Shown here in pieces: positions 9,820-17,472 of a stretch of 64,000 nucleotides of DNA. The translations under genes and the position numbers were made by a program. The stretch is from NCBI GenBank assembly GCA_029782215.1, contig JAKOVD010000209.1:1-64000 (forward strand), in the 5' to 3' direction. Source of the stretch: Chloroflexota bacterium. GTDB lineage: Bacteria > Chloroflexota > Anaerolineae > J102. How positions within the stretch are numbered: position 1 is the stretch's first letter; every line of letters starts with the position of its first letter. The notes under the pieces are model-generated. The model did not search any database, was not told the origin of the DNA, and was given only the letters and a program-made list of their open reading frames with translations.

Positions 9820-10362
9820 CTATCTGACATTCGTCTTCGCGCACTGGATCGCTGGCGCCACGCCACCGGTGGAGAGGGTGATGGCGTCGCCGGGCAGGCC
9901 CGCTTCGGGCCAATCGCTGTACTGCTTCGCCGTGTCATTCAGCGACACCACAGCCCCCGGCGCGTCGGGCGGGCCGCTCACCGCCCACACCGCCGGCCCC
10001 ACGCCGGCCTTCATGCCTGGCCCGTAGATCAGCGCCGCCAGGATCGAGACGTTCTCGTGCCCCGCCGCTTGCACGGCCCACGCCGAGCGCACCTCGTCGG
10101 TGGGCGCCCGGCGCTGCACCCCCGTCCGCAGTACCTGCAGCTCCTGCGGCGATGCCAGCCGGCAGAGCAGCTCGAAGCCGGGCGGCGTCGGCGTGGCCGG
10201 CCGGCCCAACCTCAGAACGCCGGGAAGCCCGGACTCGCCGCCGCACCCCGCCAGGAGGAAAGCCAGCAGAACCGCGAGCATGACCGAGTGGCTCGTGACC
10301 GAGCGGCTCGTGACCGAGCGGCTTGCGGACGCGCGGCTGCATTGGGCACTGCGAACGTTCAT
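9820..10362 (-). CDS. Hypothetical lipoprotein
   Basis: A 180-residue protein with a lipoprotein signal: MLAVLLAFLLAGCGG places the lipid-bearing Cys at about residue 40. A strong AGGAGG lies seven bases before the ATG at 10362, which fixes this start, although the first 27 residues are an unusual Ser/Arg/Val-rich repeat. That repeat is encoded by three 15-bp tandem units (10281-10325) and may be recently expanded. The mature part (about 140 residues, ending near IQCAKTNVR) matches no family I recognise. Its segment AVWAVSGPPDAPGAVVSLNDTAKQYSDWP resembles small conserved substrate-sensing lipoproteins of unknown role. It is likely membrane-anchored outside the cell. Confidence 0.65.
   Translation of the reverse strand: MNVRSAQCSRASASRSVTSRSVTSHSVMLAVLLAFLLAGCGGESGLPGVLRLGRPATPTPPGFELLCRLASPQELQVLRTGVQRRAPTDEVRSAWAVQAAGHENVSILAALIYGPGMKAGVGPAVWAVSGPPDAPGAVVSLNDTAKQYSDWPEAGLPGDAITLSTGGVAPAIQCAKTNVR
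10281..10325. repeat. Three tandem 15-bp repeats in the lipoprotein gene
   Basis: TGACCGAGTGGCTCG, TGACCGAGCGGCTCG and TGACCGAGCGGCTTG follow head to tail at 10281-10325 and encode the Ser-Val-Thr-Ser repeats before the signal peptide core. In-frame unit length means copy changes would not disrupt the gene. Confidence 0.8.
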
Positions 10363-10675
10363 GGACGACGCCTCCTGCTGCGAATCTTCTGGCGATGGAA
10401 ATGGGACCGGCTAGCAGCCCCATCCTACCGCAACCAAGACCCTATCGCAATCCGCTGCCGGCAAGGTCGAGAGCTTTTCAAGAGCGAGGCAGGATGGAGG
10501 GAGAGGGCTATGGGAACCCAAGCAGCGGGGACTCAGAACGCAAAAGGTCCGAGGGAGGAATGCGCATTGGAACGTTCGTCACGACATCAATAGTGCAATA
10601 AGGATACAATTCGCTCCGTGCCCAGGGAAAGGGGACACAGTTCAAACCCACACTCATGCCGGACGGAGTCTCATC
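10363..10675. other. Intergenic region with a weak -10-like box
   Basis: No gene is evident in these 313 bp between the divergent lipoprotein and the Cys-repeat protein. TACAAT at 10605-10610 is a plausible -10 box for the rightward gene (start at 10676), but I see no convincing -35 at normal spacing. The rest shows no repeat or strong hairpin. Confidence 0.35.
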
Positions 10676-12280
10676 GTGCGAAGTTTCGCAAAGTCTTTGC
10701 TGATAATAGCGTTCATCGCCATGCTGGTGGCGATACTTGTGCCTTTGGTCGCATTTGCCGACAACTCGTGTGCCGCTGGTTTCTATTGGAACGAGTCTCA
10801 ATGCGCTGCTGCGGACCCCGGTTACTATGTCCCTGCGGCTGGCTTGACTGAGCAATATCCATGCCAGCCCGGCACCTTCAGCAGCACAGCGGGCAGCATG
10901 GCCTGCACGCAGGCGCCTCCCGGCACCTACGTAGACACCAGCGCGGCTACTGCCGCAGTCGCCTGCCAGCCCGGCACCTTCAGCAGCACATTGGGCAGTA
11001 GTGCCTGCACGCAGGCGCCTCCTGGCACCTACGTGGATGTCTCGGGGGCTGCCGCCGCAATGGACTGTGCACCTGGGACTTTCAGCAGCACAGCAGGCAG
11101 TATCGCCTGCACACAGGCGCCTCCTGGCAAATACGTCGATGTCTCAGGGGCTGCCGCCGCAATGGCCTGCGCGCCTGGGACTTTCAGCAGCACAGCAGGC
11201 AGCATTGCCTGCACACAGGCGCCTCCTGGCAAATACGTCGATGTCTCGGGGGCTGCCGCCGCAATGGCCTGCGCGCCTGGGACTTTCAGCAGCACTGCGG
11301 GCAGTATCGCCTGCACACAGGCGCCTCCTGGCAAATACGTCGATGTCTCGGGGGCCGCCGCCGCAATGGACTGTGCACCTGGGACTTTCAGCAGCACAGC
11401 AGGCAGCATTGCCTGCACGCCGGCGCCTCCCGGCACCTACGTAGACACCAGCGCGGCTACTGCCGCAGTCGCCTGCCAGCCCGGTACTTTCAGCAGCACA
11501 TCGGGAAACAGTGCCTGCACACAGGCGCCTCTCGGTTACTACGTTGCTGTCTCGGGGGCCGTCGCCGCATCTGCCTGCGACCCCGGCAAATTCAGCAGCA
11601 CAGCGGGCAGTAGTGCCTGCACGCCGGCGCCTCCCGGCTACTATGTAGACACCAGCGCGGCTACTGCCGCAGTCGCCTGCCAGCCCGGCACCTTCAGCAG
11701 CACTTCGGGCAGTATCGCCTGCACACAGGCGCCTCCCGGCACCTACGTGGACACCAGCGCGGCTACTGCCGCAGTCGCCTGCCAGCCCGGTACTTTCAGC
11801 AGCACATCGGGAAACAGTGCCTGCACACAGGCGCCTCTCGGCACCTACGTTGCTGTTTCGGGAGCCACCGCCGCCATTGCCTGCCCGCTTGGCTACTTCA
11901 GCAGTGCGGCCGGCAGCATCGCGTGCACAGCGGCGCCTCTCGGTTACTACGTAGCCACGGTCGGGGCTACCTCCGCAGTCGCCTGCCCGGCAGGCACAAC
12001 CACGCTCGCTGTTGCTTCGACCAGCCTAAGTGATTGCCGTGGACTGGGACTGGCAGATGCCGTCCGTGCCCTGGGCCTGGACAAAGGCACAGAGACCAGC
12101 TTGCTCGCCAAGGTGGCCAATGCCCAGGCGGCCAGCGCAAGAGGCAATACCGCGGCGGCTGTGAACATGCTGAAAGCCTTTATCAACCAGGTTGAGGCTC
12201 AGAGGGGCAAGAAGATTTCCAGCGCTGATGCCGACGTGCTGGTAGCCCTGGCACAGAACATGATCAATTCGCTGGCGTAG
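10676..12280 (+). CDS. Secreted protein with eleven 34-residue Cys repeats
   Basis: A 534-residue exported protein starting at GTG 10676. Residues 1-29 are a signal peptide (LLIIAFIAMLVAILVPLVAFA). Residues 65-438 are eleven tandem repeats of exactly 34 residues, each with two Cys and the pattern PGTFSSTAGSxACTQAPPG-Y-V. They resemble the eukaryotic-like ephrin-receptor/GCC2-GCC3 cysteine module. A final partial unit ends at C454. The 80-residue C-terminal domain (LKAFINQVEAQRGKKISSADADVLVALAQNMI) is a helical tail seen on many bacterial secreted proteins. Unit length is constant and units 3-5 are nearly identical at DNA level, which implies recent homogenisation. Pairwise disulfides and a stalk-like surface role are inferred. 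A terminator follows. Confidence 0.8.
   Translation: MRSFAKSLLIIAFIAMLVAILVPLVAFADNSCAAGFYWNESQCAAADPGYYVPAAGLTEQYPCQPGTFSSTAGSMACTQAPPGTYVDTSAATAAVACQPGTFSSTLGSSACTQAPPGTYVDVSGAAAAMDCAPGTFSSTAGSIACTQAPPGKYVDVSGAAAAMACAPGTFSSTAGSIACTQAPPGKYVDVSGAAAAMACAPGTFSSTAGSIACTQAPPGKYVDVSGAAAAMDCAPGTFSSTAGSIACTPAPPGTYVDTSAATAAVACQPGTFSSTSGNSACTQAPLGYYVAVSGAVAASACDPGKFSSTAGSSACTPAPPGYYVDTSAATAAVACQPGTFSSTSGSIACTQAPPGTYVDTSAATAAVACQPGTFSSTSGNSACTQAPLGTYVAVSGATAAIACPLGYFSSAAGSIACTAAPLGYYVATVGATSAVACPAGTTTLAVASTSLSDCRGLGLADAVRALGLDKGTETSLLAKVANAQAASARGNTAAAVNMLKAFINQVEAQRGKKISSADADVLVALAQNMINSLA
10868..11989 (+). repeat. Eleven 102-bp tandem repeats
   Basis: Eleven units of 102 bp encode the 34-residue Cys repeats. 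Units 3, 4 and 5 differ by only a few bases; outer units are more diverged. Alternating Asp-Thr-Ser-Ala and Asp-Val-Ser-Gly subtypes recur in blocks, as expected from duplication of multi-unit segments and gene conversion. Confidence 0.9.
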
Positions 12281-12318
12281 ATCCGCATGCCTGCTGAACA
12301 GCAGGACTGAAGCAGGGG

Positions 12319-12347
12319 AGCCCCGCCCTCGTGGCGGGGCTTCTTTA
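12319..12347 (+). terminator. Rho-independent terminator of the Cys-repeat gene
   Basis: GCCCCGCC and GGCGGGGC form an eight-pair GC-rich stem with loop CTCGT, followed by TTCTTT. It lies about 40 bp after the stop at 12280 and separates this gene from the convergent RNA methyltransferase gene. Confidence 0.85.
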
Positions 12348-12384
12348 TATGTGTTCTGGCGATCGCTGACGTGGTTGGGATCTC

Positions 12385-13791
12385 TCATCGCCGCTGACGC
12401 AGGCTGCGAGGATAGTGGTTCTTGAGCACACCCTGGACGGCCTTGCCCCAGCCCAGAGCGTAGCCGTCCAGCGCCACCCGCACCCAGCCGCTGGCGCCTT
12501 CCGCGGGCAGGGTCTCGCCGGCCAGGTAGGCGGCTACCCCGGCGTCCGTCAGGGCCAGCGTGGCGGTCTCGGCGGTGTCGCAGCCGGCGGCAAGGGCCAG
12601 GGCATGGTCCGGCTCAAAGAGGGCAGGCCCCTGGCGGCTGGCGACGAGGCGGCCGGCGGCCAGGCCTGCCTGCACGACCGGGAGCCCTTCCCAGAAGGAG
12701 GGCTCAGCGGGCAGCAGGTGCAGATGATCGCCGAACAGGGCCCAGCCCTGGTCGGGGAGGGGATGGCGAAGGGTGGCGGCGGCAAAGGCCTGCCAGGCTG
12801 CGGCGGCAGCCGCGGGCAGGCGATCCGTGGCCTGGGGTACGGCTGCGGGTGGGGATGCGCCGCGACGCTGCATGAGGGCAAAGAAGTGACCCTCGCCGGG
12901 GCTGCGGTGCGGCCAGAGGCGAATGCAGCGTTCCAGCGGCAGCCTGGCGGCCAGGGCGGGGTCGATCCAATCAGGCCGGCCTGGGTCCAGGCCCGGCAGC
13001 GGTGGCGGTGTGAGAAGGCCGAAATCGGGGTGGCCGGTCAGGAAGCGGGCGATTGTGCCCTCGTCTTCCTCCGGCGCGAAGGTGCAGGTGGCGTAGACCA
13101 GCCGCCCCCCGGGGCGCACGAGCAGCGCCGCCTGCTCCAGGATGGCGGACTGGCGCACGGCGCAGCCTTCCACCACGGCGGGACGCCATTCCTGGCGGGC
13201 GGCGGGTGTCTTGCGGAACATGCCCTCGCCCGAGCAGGGCGCATCGACCAGCACAGCGTCGAACTGGCCGGGCCAGTGCGCCGCCAGGTCAGCGGGGGCG
13301 GCGGAGGCCACCAGCATGTTCGCCATGCCGAAGCGCTCCAGGTTCTCGACCAGGGCCGCAGTGCGCGGCCACACGACCTCGTTGGCCACCAGCAGCCCCT
13401 GACCCTGCAGACGGGCGGCAAGGTGGGTGGCCTTGCCCCCGGGCGCGGCGCAAAGGTCAAGCACGGTCTCGCCGGGACGGGGATCGAGCAGGACGGCGGC
13501 GAGCATGGCGCTGGGATCCTGCAGATAGTAGAGCCCGGCGGCATGGTAGGGGTGCGAGCCGGGCAGAGCCTCGCCGGTGGGCACGAGCAGCCCTTCGGGG
13601 CACCAGGGGACAGGCGCCACCGCCCAGGGGAGCAGGCCGGGCAGGGCCGCGGCCGCGACCTTGAGGGTGTTGGCGCGCAGGCCGGTGCGGGGCGGTTCCT
13701 CCAGGCTGGCGAGGAAGTCCTCAGCCTCGGCGCCCAGGAGGCCGCGCATGCGGGTGAGGAAGGGTGGGGGGAGGGGCGGTGTGCGTTGCAC
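12385..13791 (-). CDS. RsmB/RsmF-type RNA (cytosine-5)-methyltransferase, NOL1/NOP2/Sun family
   Basis: SAM-dependent m5C methyltransferase acting on rRNA or tRNA. The SAM site is VLDLCAAPGGKATHLAARL. The two family Cys residues are present: the catalytic Cys in VYATCTFAPEE and the product-release Cys in DAPCSGEGMFRK. The C-terminal region with a PUA-like segment (GQALFGD/HLHLLP-type text) matches the RsmF architecture, and FLTRMRGLLG at the N-terminus is the usual family start. I placed the start at GTG 13791. The frame stays open to 13941, but that extension is the translated ACGTT repeat. ATG 13749 is another candidate. No good ribosome site marks any of them. About 468 residues. Confidence 0.85.
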   Translation of the reverse strand: MQRTPPLPPPFLTRMRGLLGAEAEDFLASLEEPPRTGLRANTLKVAAAALPGLLPWAVAPVPWCPEGLLVPTGEALPGSHPYHAAGLYYLQDPSAMLAAVLLDPRPGETVLDLCAAPGGKATHLAARLQGQGLLVANEVVWPRTAALVENLERFGMANMLVASAAPADLAAHWPGQFDAVLVDAPCSGEGMFRKTPAARQEWRPAVVEGCAVRQSAILEQAALLVRPGGRLVYATCTFAPEEDEGTIARFLTGHPDFGLLTPPPLPGLDPGRPDWIDPALAARLPLERCIRLWPHRSPGEGHFFALMQRRGASPPAAVPQATDRLPAAAAAAWQAFAAATLRHPLPDQGWALFGDHLHLLPAEPSFWEGLPVVQAGLAAGRLVASRQGPALFEPDHALALAAGCDTAETATLALTDAGVAAYLAGETLPAEGASGWVRVALDGYALGWGKAVQGVLKNHYPRSLRQRR

Positions 13792-13846
13792 GTTACACGT
13801 TGCACGTTGCGTCTGGACGTTCGCACGTTGGTACGTTTGAACGTTG
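13784..13846. repeat. ACGTT-rich intergenic repeat
   Basis: CGTTGCACGTTACACGTTGC is followed by GTCTGGACGTTCGCACGTTGG and TACGTTTGAACGTT. The words match the interleaved inverted repeats at 5310-5392. This repeat runs into the start region of the RNA methyltransferase gene and extends its reading frame artificially. Confidence 0.55.
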
Positions 13847-13956
13847 GGGAGGCTGGCCCAACAACTGTACCACCTATGACAGGCGTCCGCCATTGGCCCC
13901 TCCCTGACGGTCGGGGTACGGATGAGGGCGGGGATGGTCATTTTTCTTGGGAGGCG

Positions 13957-13980
13957 GGGGCGGCCACGGGGGGCCGCCCC
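13957..13980. repeat. GGGGCGGCC/GGCCGCCCC palindrome
   Basis: A perfect nine-pair stem (13957-13965 with 13972-13980) and six-base loop ACGGGG lies in the spacer before hemH. It is followed by CTGCCATCTGCTACCTGCTG-type word repeats. A structural or dispersed repeat function is likely; no gene is present. Confidence 0.5.
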
Positions 13981-14022
13981 TACAAGCCACCTGCCATCTG
14001 CTACCTGCTGCCTGCCAACTAT

Positions 14023-14032
14023 GCTAAGATCG
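14023..14032 (+). promoter_or_regulatory. Putative -10 element of hemH
   Basis: GCTAAGATCG contains TAAGAT (14025-14030) 33 bp before the hemH start. Almost the same ten-base word precedes three other plus-strand genes (near 25.79, 46.72 and 54.83 kb), which is the main support. No clear -35 box is visible. Confidence 0.4.
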
Positions 14033-14063
14033 GAGGCGATTCCCTGCGCATGCGGTCTGCACC

Positions 14064-15080
14064 ATGGACGGCGTTCTCCTCGTCAACACCGGTTCCCCCG
14101 ATTCCCCCGATCCCCTCGACGTCCGTCGCTACCTGGACGAGTTCCTGATGGATGAGCGCGTGCTCGACTACCCCGGTCTGGTGCGCCGGGTGGTCGTGCG
14201 CGGGTTCATCCTGCCGCGGCGGCCGGCGACCTCGGCCGCCGCTTACCGTTCGATCTGGTGGGACGAGGGCTCGCCGCAGGTCGTCATCAGCCGCCGCGTG
14301 CAGAAGGCCTTGCAGGACGAGCTGGGGCTGCCGGTGGCGCTGGGGATGCGCTACCGCCTTCCCACCCTAGCCGCTGGCGTGGCGGGTTTGGTGGACCAGG
14401 GCGTCGACCGCATCCTGCTGGCGCCCATGTTCCCGCACTACGCCATGTCCACGGTCGAGTCCATCGTCGTCGCCGCGCGGGAAGCGCTGGCGGCGCTGTC
14501 CACGGCGCCGGAGCTCACCTTGCTGCCCCCCTTCTACAACCACCCTGCCTATATCGAGGCGTTGGTGGCCAGCGCTGCCGTCAACCTGGGCATGGGCTAC
14601 GACCATGTGCTGTTCAGCTACCACGGTCTGCCGGAGCGCCACCTGCGCAAGACCGATCCCACCGGGTCGCACTGCCTGGCCAGTTCCGACTGCTGCGACG
14701 TTTCCTCGCCGGCGCATGCACTCTGCTACCGGCACCAGGTGCTCTTCACCACCCAACGCTTCGTGCAGGCAGCCGGCATCCCTGACGGCGCCTGGTCGGT
14801 GGCCTTCCAGTCGCGCCTGGGGCGCGATCGCTGGCTGCAGCCGGCCAGCGCCGGGGTGATCGATCAGTTGGCGGCGTCTGGCGTCCGGCGTCTGCTGGTC
14901 ATGTGTCCCGCCTTTGTGGCCGATTGCCTGGAAACTCTGGCGGAGATGGGCATCGAGGGGCGCGAGCGGTTCCTGGCAGCCGGCGGCGAGGACTACCGGC
15001 TTGTACCTTGTCTGAACGACAACCCGATCTGGATTCAAGCCCTGGCCATGCTCTGCCGCCAGGCGCTGCTGGCCGTTTGA
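14064..15080 (+). CDS. hemH: Ferrochelatase
   Basis: Inserts Fe2+ into a porphyrin to make haem, near the end of the haem pathway. The 338-residue protein has the family signature regions: VLLVNTGSPDSPDPLDVRRYL at the N-terminus, MFPHYAMSTVES with the metal-site His, FSYHGLPERHL and FQSRLGRDRWLQPA, and a C-terminal LNDNPIWIQAL. A Cys-rich insertion (CLASSDCCDVSSPAHALCYRHQ) resembles the one found in ferrochelatases of several non-proteobacterial phyla. Whether the substrate is protoporphyrin IX or coproporphyrin III cannot be decided from the sequence. No other haem gene is nearby. It is followed after 10 bp by corA, so the two are probably co-transcribed. Confidence 0.95.
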   Translation: MDGVLLVNTGSPDSPDPLDVRRYLDEFLMDERVLDYPGLVRRVVVRGFILPRRPATSAAAYRSIWWDEGSPQVVISRRVQKALQDELGLPVALGMRYRLPTLAAGVAGLVDQGVDRILLAPMFPHYAMSTVESIVVAAREALAALSTAPELTLLPPFYNHPAYIEALVASAAVNLGMGYDHVLFSYHGLPERHLRKTDPTGSHCLASSDCCDVSSPAHALCYRHQVLFTTQRFVQAAGIPDGAWSVAFQSRLGRDRWLQPASAGVIDQLAASGVRRLLVMCPAFVADCLETLAEMGIEGRERFLAAGGEDYRLVPCLNDNPIWIQALAMLCRQALLAV

Positions 15081-15090
15081 GGGCACTTTC

Positions 15091-16185
15091 ATGTCATACA
15101 AGTCCCGCCGCAAGCGCAAGAAGCCCATCTTTCCCGAACACCGCACGCCTCCCGGCTCGCCCCCAGGCGTCCTGATCGCCGATCCCGAAGCGCAGCCCAC
15201 CACCGTCCACGTGATGGCCTACGGCCCAGCCGGGTTGGTGGAGCAGGACCTCAAGGACCTGACCGAGCTGTCCGGGCTGATGGCCGCCTGGCCTGTCACC
15301 TGGATCAATGTGGACGGACTGGAGAATCTCGACCTGATCCGTACCCTGGGCGAGATGTTGGGACTGCACAAGCTGGCGCTGGAGGATGTGGTCAACCTGC
15401 ACCAGCGCGCCAAGGCGGAGGATTACGGCAGCAACCTCTTCATCGTCACGCATATGGTGTCCATGGAGGAGACGCTGCAGATCGAACAGATGAGCCTGTT
15501 CCTGGGCAGGAACTTCGTCCTCACCTTCCAATATCTCCCCGGCGACAGCCTGGACCCTGTCCGCACGCGCCTGCGGGGCGGCGCCGGCAACCTGCGCAGT
15601 TCCGGTCCCGATTACCTGGCCTATGCCCTGTTGGACGCCGTGCTGGACGGCTACTTCCCCGTGCTCGAAACCCTGGGCGAGCGGCTGGAGGACATGGAGG
15701 TCAACATCCTCACCGAGGTCAGCCCCGAGGCGCGCAACCGCATCCATGAGGCGCGGCGCGATCTCCTTAACCTGCGCCGCGCCGTGTGGCCGCAGCGGGA
15801 GGCGTTCAACCTGATCGTGCGCGACCCGATGCCGCTGATCTCGCCGGAGATGCGCCCCTACTTCCGGGACACCTATGATCACGTCATCCAGATCATCGAC
15901 CTGGTGGAAACCTATCGTGAGTTCGCCACTGACCTGACCGACCTCTACCTCTCCAGCGTGAGCAACCGTATGAATGAGATCATGAAGGTGCTCACCATCA
16001 TCGCCACCATTTTCATTCCTCTCAGCTTCATTGCCAGCCTCTACGGCATGAACTTCAACCCGGGCGCTTCACCCTTCAACATGCCGGAGCTGAACTGGAC
16101 TCTCGGTTATCCCTTTGCCCTGCTGCTCATGATCGGGACGGCCAGCGCGATGCTGCTCTATTTCCGTCACCGGGACTGGCTGTAG
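15091..16185 (+). CDS. corA: CorA-family magnesium/cobalt transporter
   Basis: A 364-residue divalent-cation channel of the CorA-MIT family. The large soluble N-terminal domain ends in long helices. The membrane part comprises two C-terminal helices, the first ending in the diagnostic YGMNFNP (GMN) selectivity loop around residue 323, the second being LGYPFALLLMIGTASAMLLY. The short basic tail after TM2 is normal. N-terminal residues (SYKSRRKRKKPIFPEHRTPPGSPPG) are an extra basic, Pro-rich leader. The gene starts 10 bp after hemH, and its last 59 bp overlap the convergent deacetylase gene. Confidence 0.93.
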   Translation: MSYKSRRKRKKPIFPEHRTPPGSPPGVLIADPEAQPTTVHVMAYGPAGLVEQDLKDLTELSGLMAAWPVTWINVDGLENLDLIRTLGEMLGLHKLALEDVVNLHQRAKAEDYGSNLFIVTHMVSMEETLQIEQMSLFLGRNFVLTFQYLPGDSLDPVRTRLRGGAGNLRSSGPDYLAYALLDAVLDGYFPVLETLGERLEDMEVNILTEVSPEARNRIHEARRDLLNLRRAVWPQREAFNLIVRDPMPLISPEMRPYFRDTYDHVIQIIDLVETYREFATDLTDLYLSSVSNRMNEIMKVLTIIATIFIPLSFIASLYGMNFNPGASPFNMPELNWTLGYPFALLLMIGTASAMLLYFRHRDWL

Positions 16186-17095
16186 GCGCCATCCACCCCG
16201 CTGCCTGGTAGCCGGCGGCCAGGGCCACCGTCTGGAAGTGGATGTCGGCCGTGTCCTCCACATGGCGGGCGTAGCCGCCTGCCATGACCACGACCACCGG
16301 CAGGCCGGCAGCCCGGCAGGCATCCAGCGCAAGCCGGTCGCGCGCCGCCAGGCCGGGCTTGGTCAGGGCCAAATGCCCCAGCCGATCGTCGACAAAGGGG
16401 TCGGCGCCGGCCAGGTAGAAAACGAATTCGGGGTCTGAGCGCGTCAGGGCCTCGTCGAGTCCAGGCGTCAGGGCGTCTATGTAGGCCTCGTCGCCGGTCC
16501 TGTCGTCCAGGGCGATGTCGAGATCACTCGTTTCCTTGTGGAAAGGGAAGTTCCTGGCGCCGTGGATGGAGAAGGTGAAGACGCTGGGATCGTGGGCAAA
16601 GATGGCGGCGGTGCCGTTGCCCTGGTGGACGTCCAGGTCGACGACCAGGATGCGCCGCGCCATGCCTTCGGCCTGCAGGGCCCGAGCCGCCACGGCGACG
16701 TCGTTGAAGACGCAGTAGCCCTGGCCGTGGTCGGGATAGGCATGATGGGTGCCTCCCGCCAGGTTGGCGGCAATGCCGTCGGCAAGCGCCGCCCGGCTGG
16801 CGCCTAACGTTCCGCCCACTGAGCGCCGCGCCCTTTCGACCAGGCCGGGGGACCAGGGGAAACCGATCTTGCGCACTTCCGGCGTCGCCAGCTCGCCGGC
16901 AATCAGGCGGCGCAGGTAGTCGAGCTCATGGACCCGCAGCAGCTCGGCGTCGGTGGCGGCCCGGGCCTCGTGCAGCTCGTGCGGCGGCGCCAGCTCCCCG
17001 GCCACGCGTTGGCGCAGCAGGGAGTACTTGGCCATCGGGAAGCGGTGATCCGGCGGCAGGGGAAGGACGAAGTGATCGGAATAGAAGAGCTTCAT
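16127..17095 (-). CDS. Histone deacetylase-family (class II-like) protein, acetoin-utilisation/acetylpolyamine type
   Basis: A 322-residue zinc-dependent deacetylase. GGTHHAYPDHGQGYCVFND holds the catalytic His pair and the Cys-x-Phe-Asn motif. The zinc ligands are Asp and His in VVDLDVHQGNGTAAIF and Asp in YLAGADPFVDDRLG. VVMAGGYARH is the C-terminal Gly-Gly-Tyr motif of the family. Bacterial members remove acetyl groups from polyamines or proteins. I start at ATG 17095 (MKLFYSDHF), the usual beginning of these short proteins; the open frame extends upstream to 17266 without family similarity. The 3' end overlaps corA by 59 bp on the other strand. A polyamine operon lies about 42 kb away, which is suggestive only. 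Confidence 0.88.
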   Translation of the reverse strand: MKLFYSDHFVLPLPPDHRFPMAKYSLLRQRVAGELAPPHELHEARAATDAELLRVHELDYLRRLIAGELATPEVRKIGFPWSPGLVERARRSVGGTLGASRAALADGIAANLAGGTHHAYPDHGQGYCVFNDVAVAARALQAEGMARRILVVDLDVHQGNGTAAIFAHDPSVFTFSIHGARNFPFHKETSDLDIALDDRTGDEAYIDALTPGLDEALTRSDPEFVFYLAGADPFVDDRLGHLALTKPGLAARDRLALDACRAAGLPVVVVMAGGYARHVEDTADIHFQTVALAAGYQAAGWMAPTASPGDGNRAASRWPSRS

Positions 17096-17238
17096 GGGGC
17101 TGGCGGGGCGCCGGGCGCTGAGGGCTGCTGCAGATGATGCCACGACGGTGCGGCGCGGGCAAAGGCGGCGCGCGGTTTCTTGATGTTTTCTTGACGTGCC
17201 GATAGGCGTTCTTGTCCCTGCCTTGATACGGGATTGTC

Positions 17239-17244
17239 TACACT
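17239..17244 (+). promoter_or_regulatory. Possible -10 box of the kdp operon
   Basis: TACACT at 17239-17244 lies 40 bp before the first small gene of the kdp operon. Upstream hexamers such as TTGATA (17223) and TTGTCC (17212) are at poor spacing, so the assignment is weak. KdpE is expected to bind somewhere in 17100-17280. Confidence 0.25.
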
Positions 17245-17284
17245 GAGCATAGAGCAAACGAGTCAAACGACGGGAGATGAGACT

Positions 17285-17383
17285 ATGACCGATTTCGTGT
17301 TCCTTACAATCACCCTGGTTCTGTTCGCAGCCAGCTACGGTTTCATCCGGCTCTGCGACCGGCTGATGGAGGACGCGGCATGA
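17285..17383 (+). CDS. Small membrane protein at the head of the kdp operon
   Basis: A 32-residue frame with the ribosome site GGGAG before its ATG. The protein MTDFVFLTITLVLFAASYGF is one membrane helix followed by a short charged tail ending LCDRLMEDAA. It overlaps kdpF by 4 nt (ATGA), so it is translated with the operon. Similar short helices with a terminal Cys-Glu/Asp-Arg-Leu-Met motif occur ahead of kdpF in other bacteria and are usually left unannotated. It is a likely accessory subunit or assembly factor of the Kdp complex; this is inference from position and form. Confidence 0.7.
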   Translation: MTDFVFLTITLVLFAASYGFIRLCDRLMEDAA

Positions 17384-17472
17384 ATCCGCTCTATGCTGCG
17401 TCCGGGGTGGTCGCCCTGGCCCTGCTCATCTACCTGGTGATCGCTCTTCTCAAGCCGGAGCGTTTTGGATGA
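17380..17472 (+). CDS. kdpF: K+-transporting ATPase KdpF subunit
   Basis: A 30-residue single-helix protein, MNPLYAASGVVALALLIYLV then ALLKPERF, which is the canonical KdpF form (about 29 residues ending in LLKPERF). It stabilises the KdpABC complex. The start overlaps the preceding small gene and the stop overlaps kdpA, both as ATGA. Confidence 0.92.
   Translation: MNPLYAASGVVALALLIYLVIALLKPERFG

Noticed and set aside
10868..11989. 102-bp repeats considered as an array of RNA or CRISPR units
   Set aside because: Units are in frame throughout a protein with signal peptide, and substitutions are mostly conservative.
12415..14148. Plus-strand open frame of 577 codons opposite the RNA methyltransferase gene
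   Set aside because: The opposite strand holds complete methyltransferase motifs; this frame is Gly/Gln-rich with no recognisable domain.
16127..16185. Overlap of corA and the deacetylase gene as a sign of frameshift
   Set aside because: Both proteins end normally for their families; convergent 3' overlaps also occur for nadE and the GNAT and seem ordinary here.
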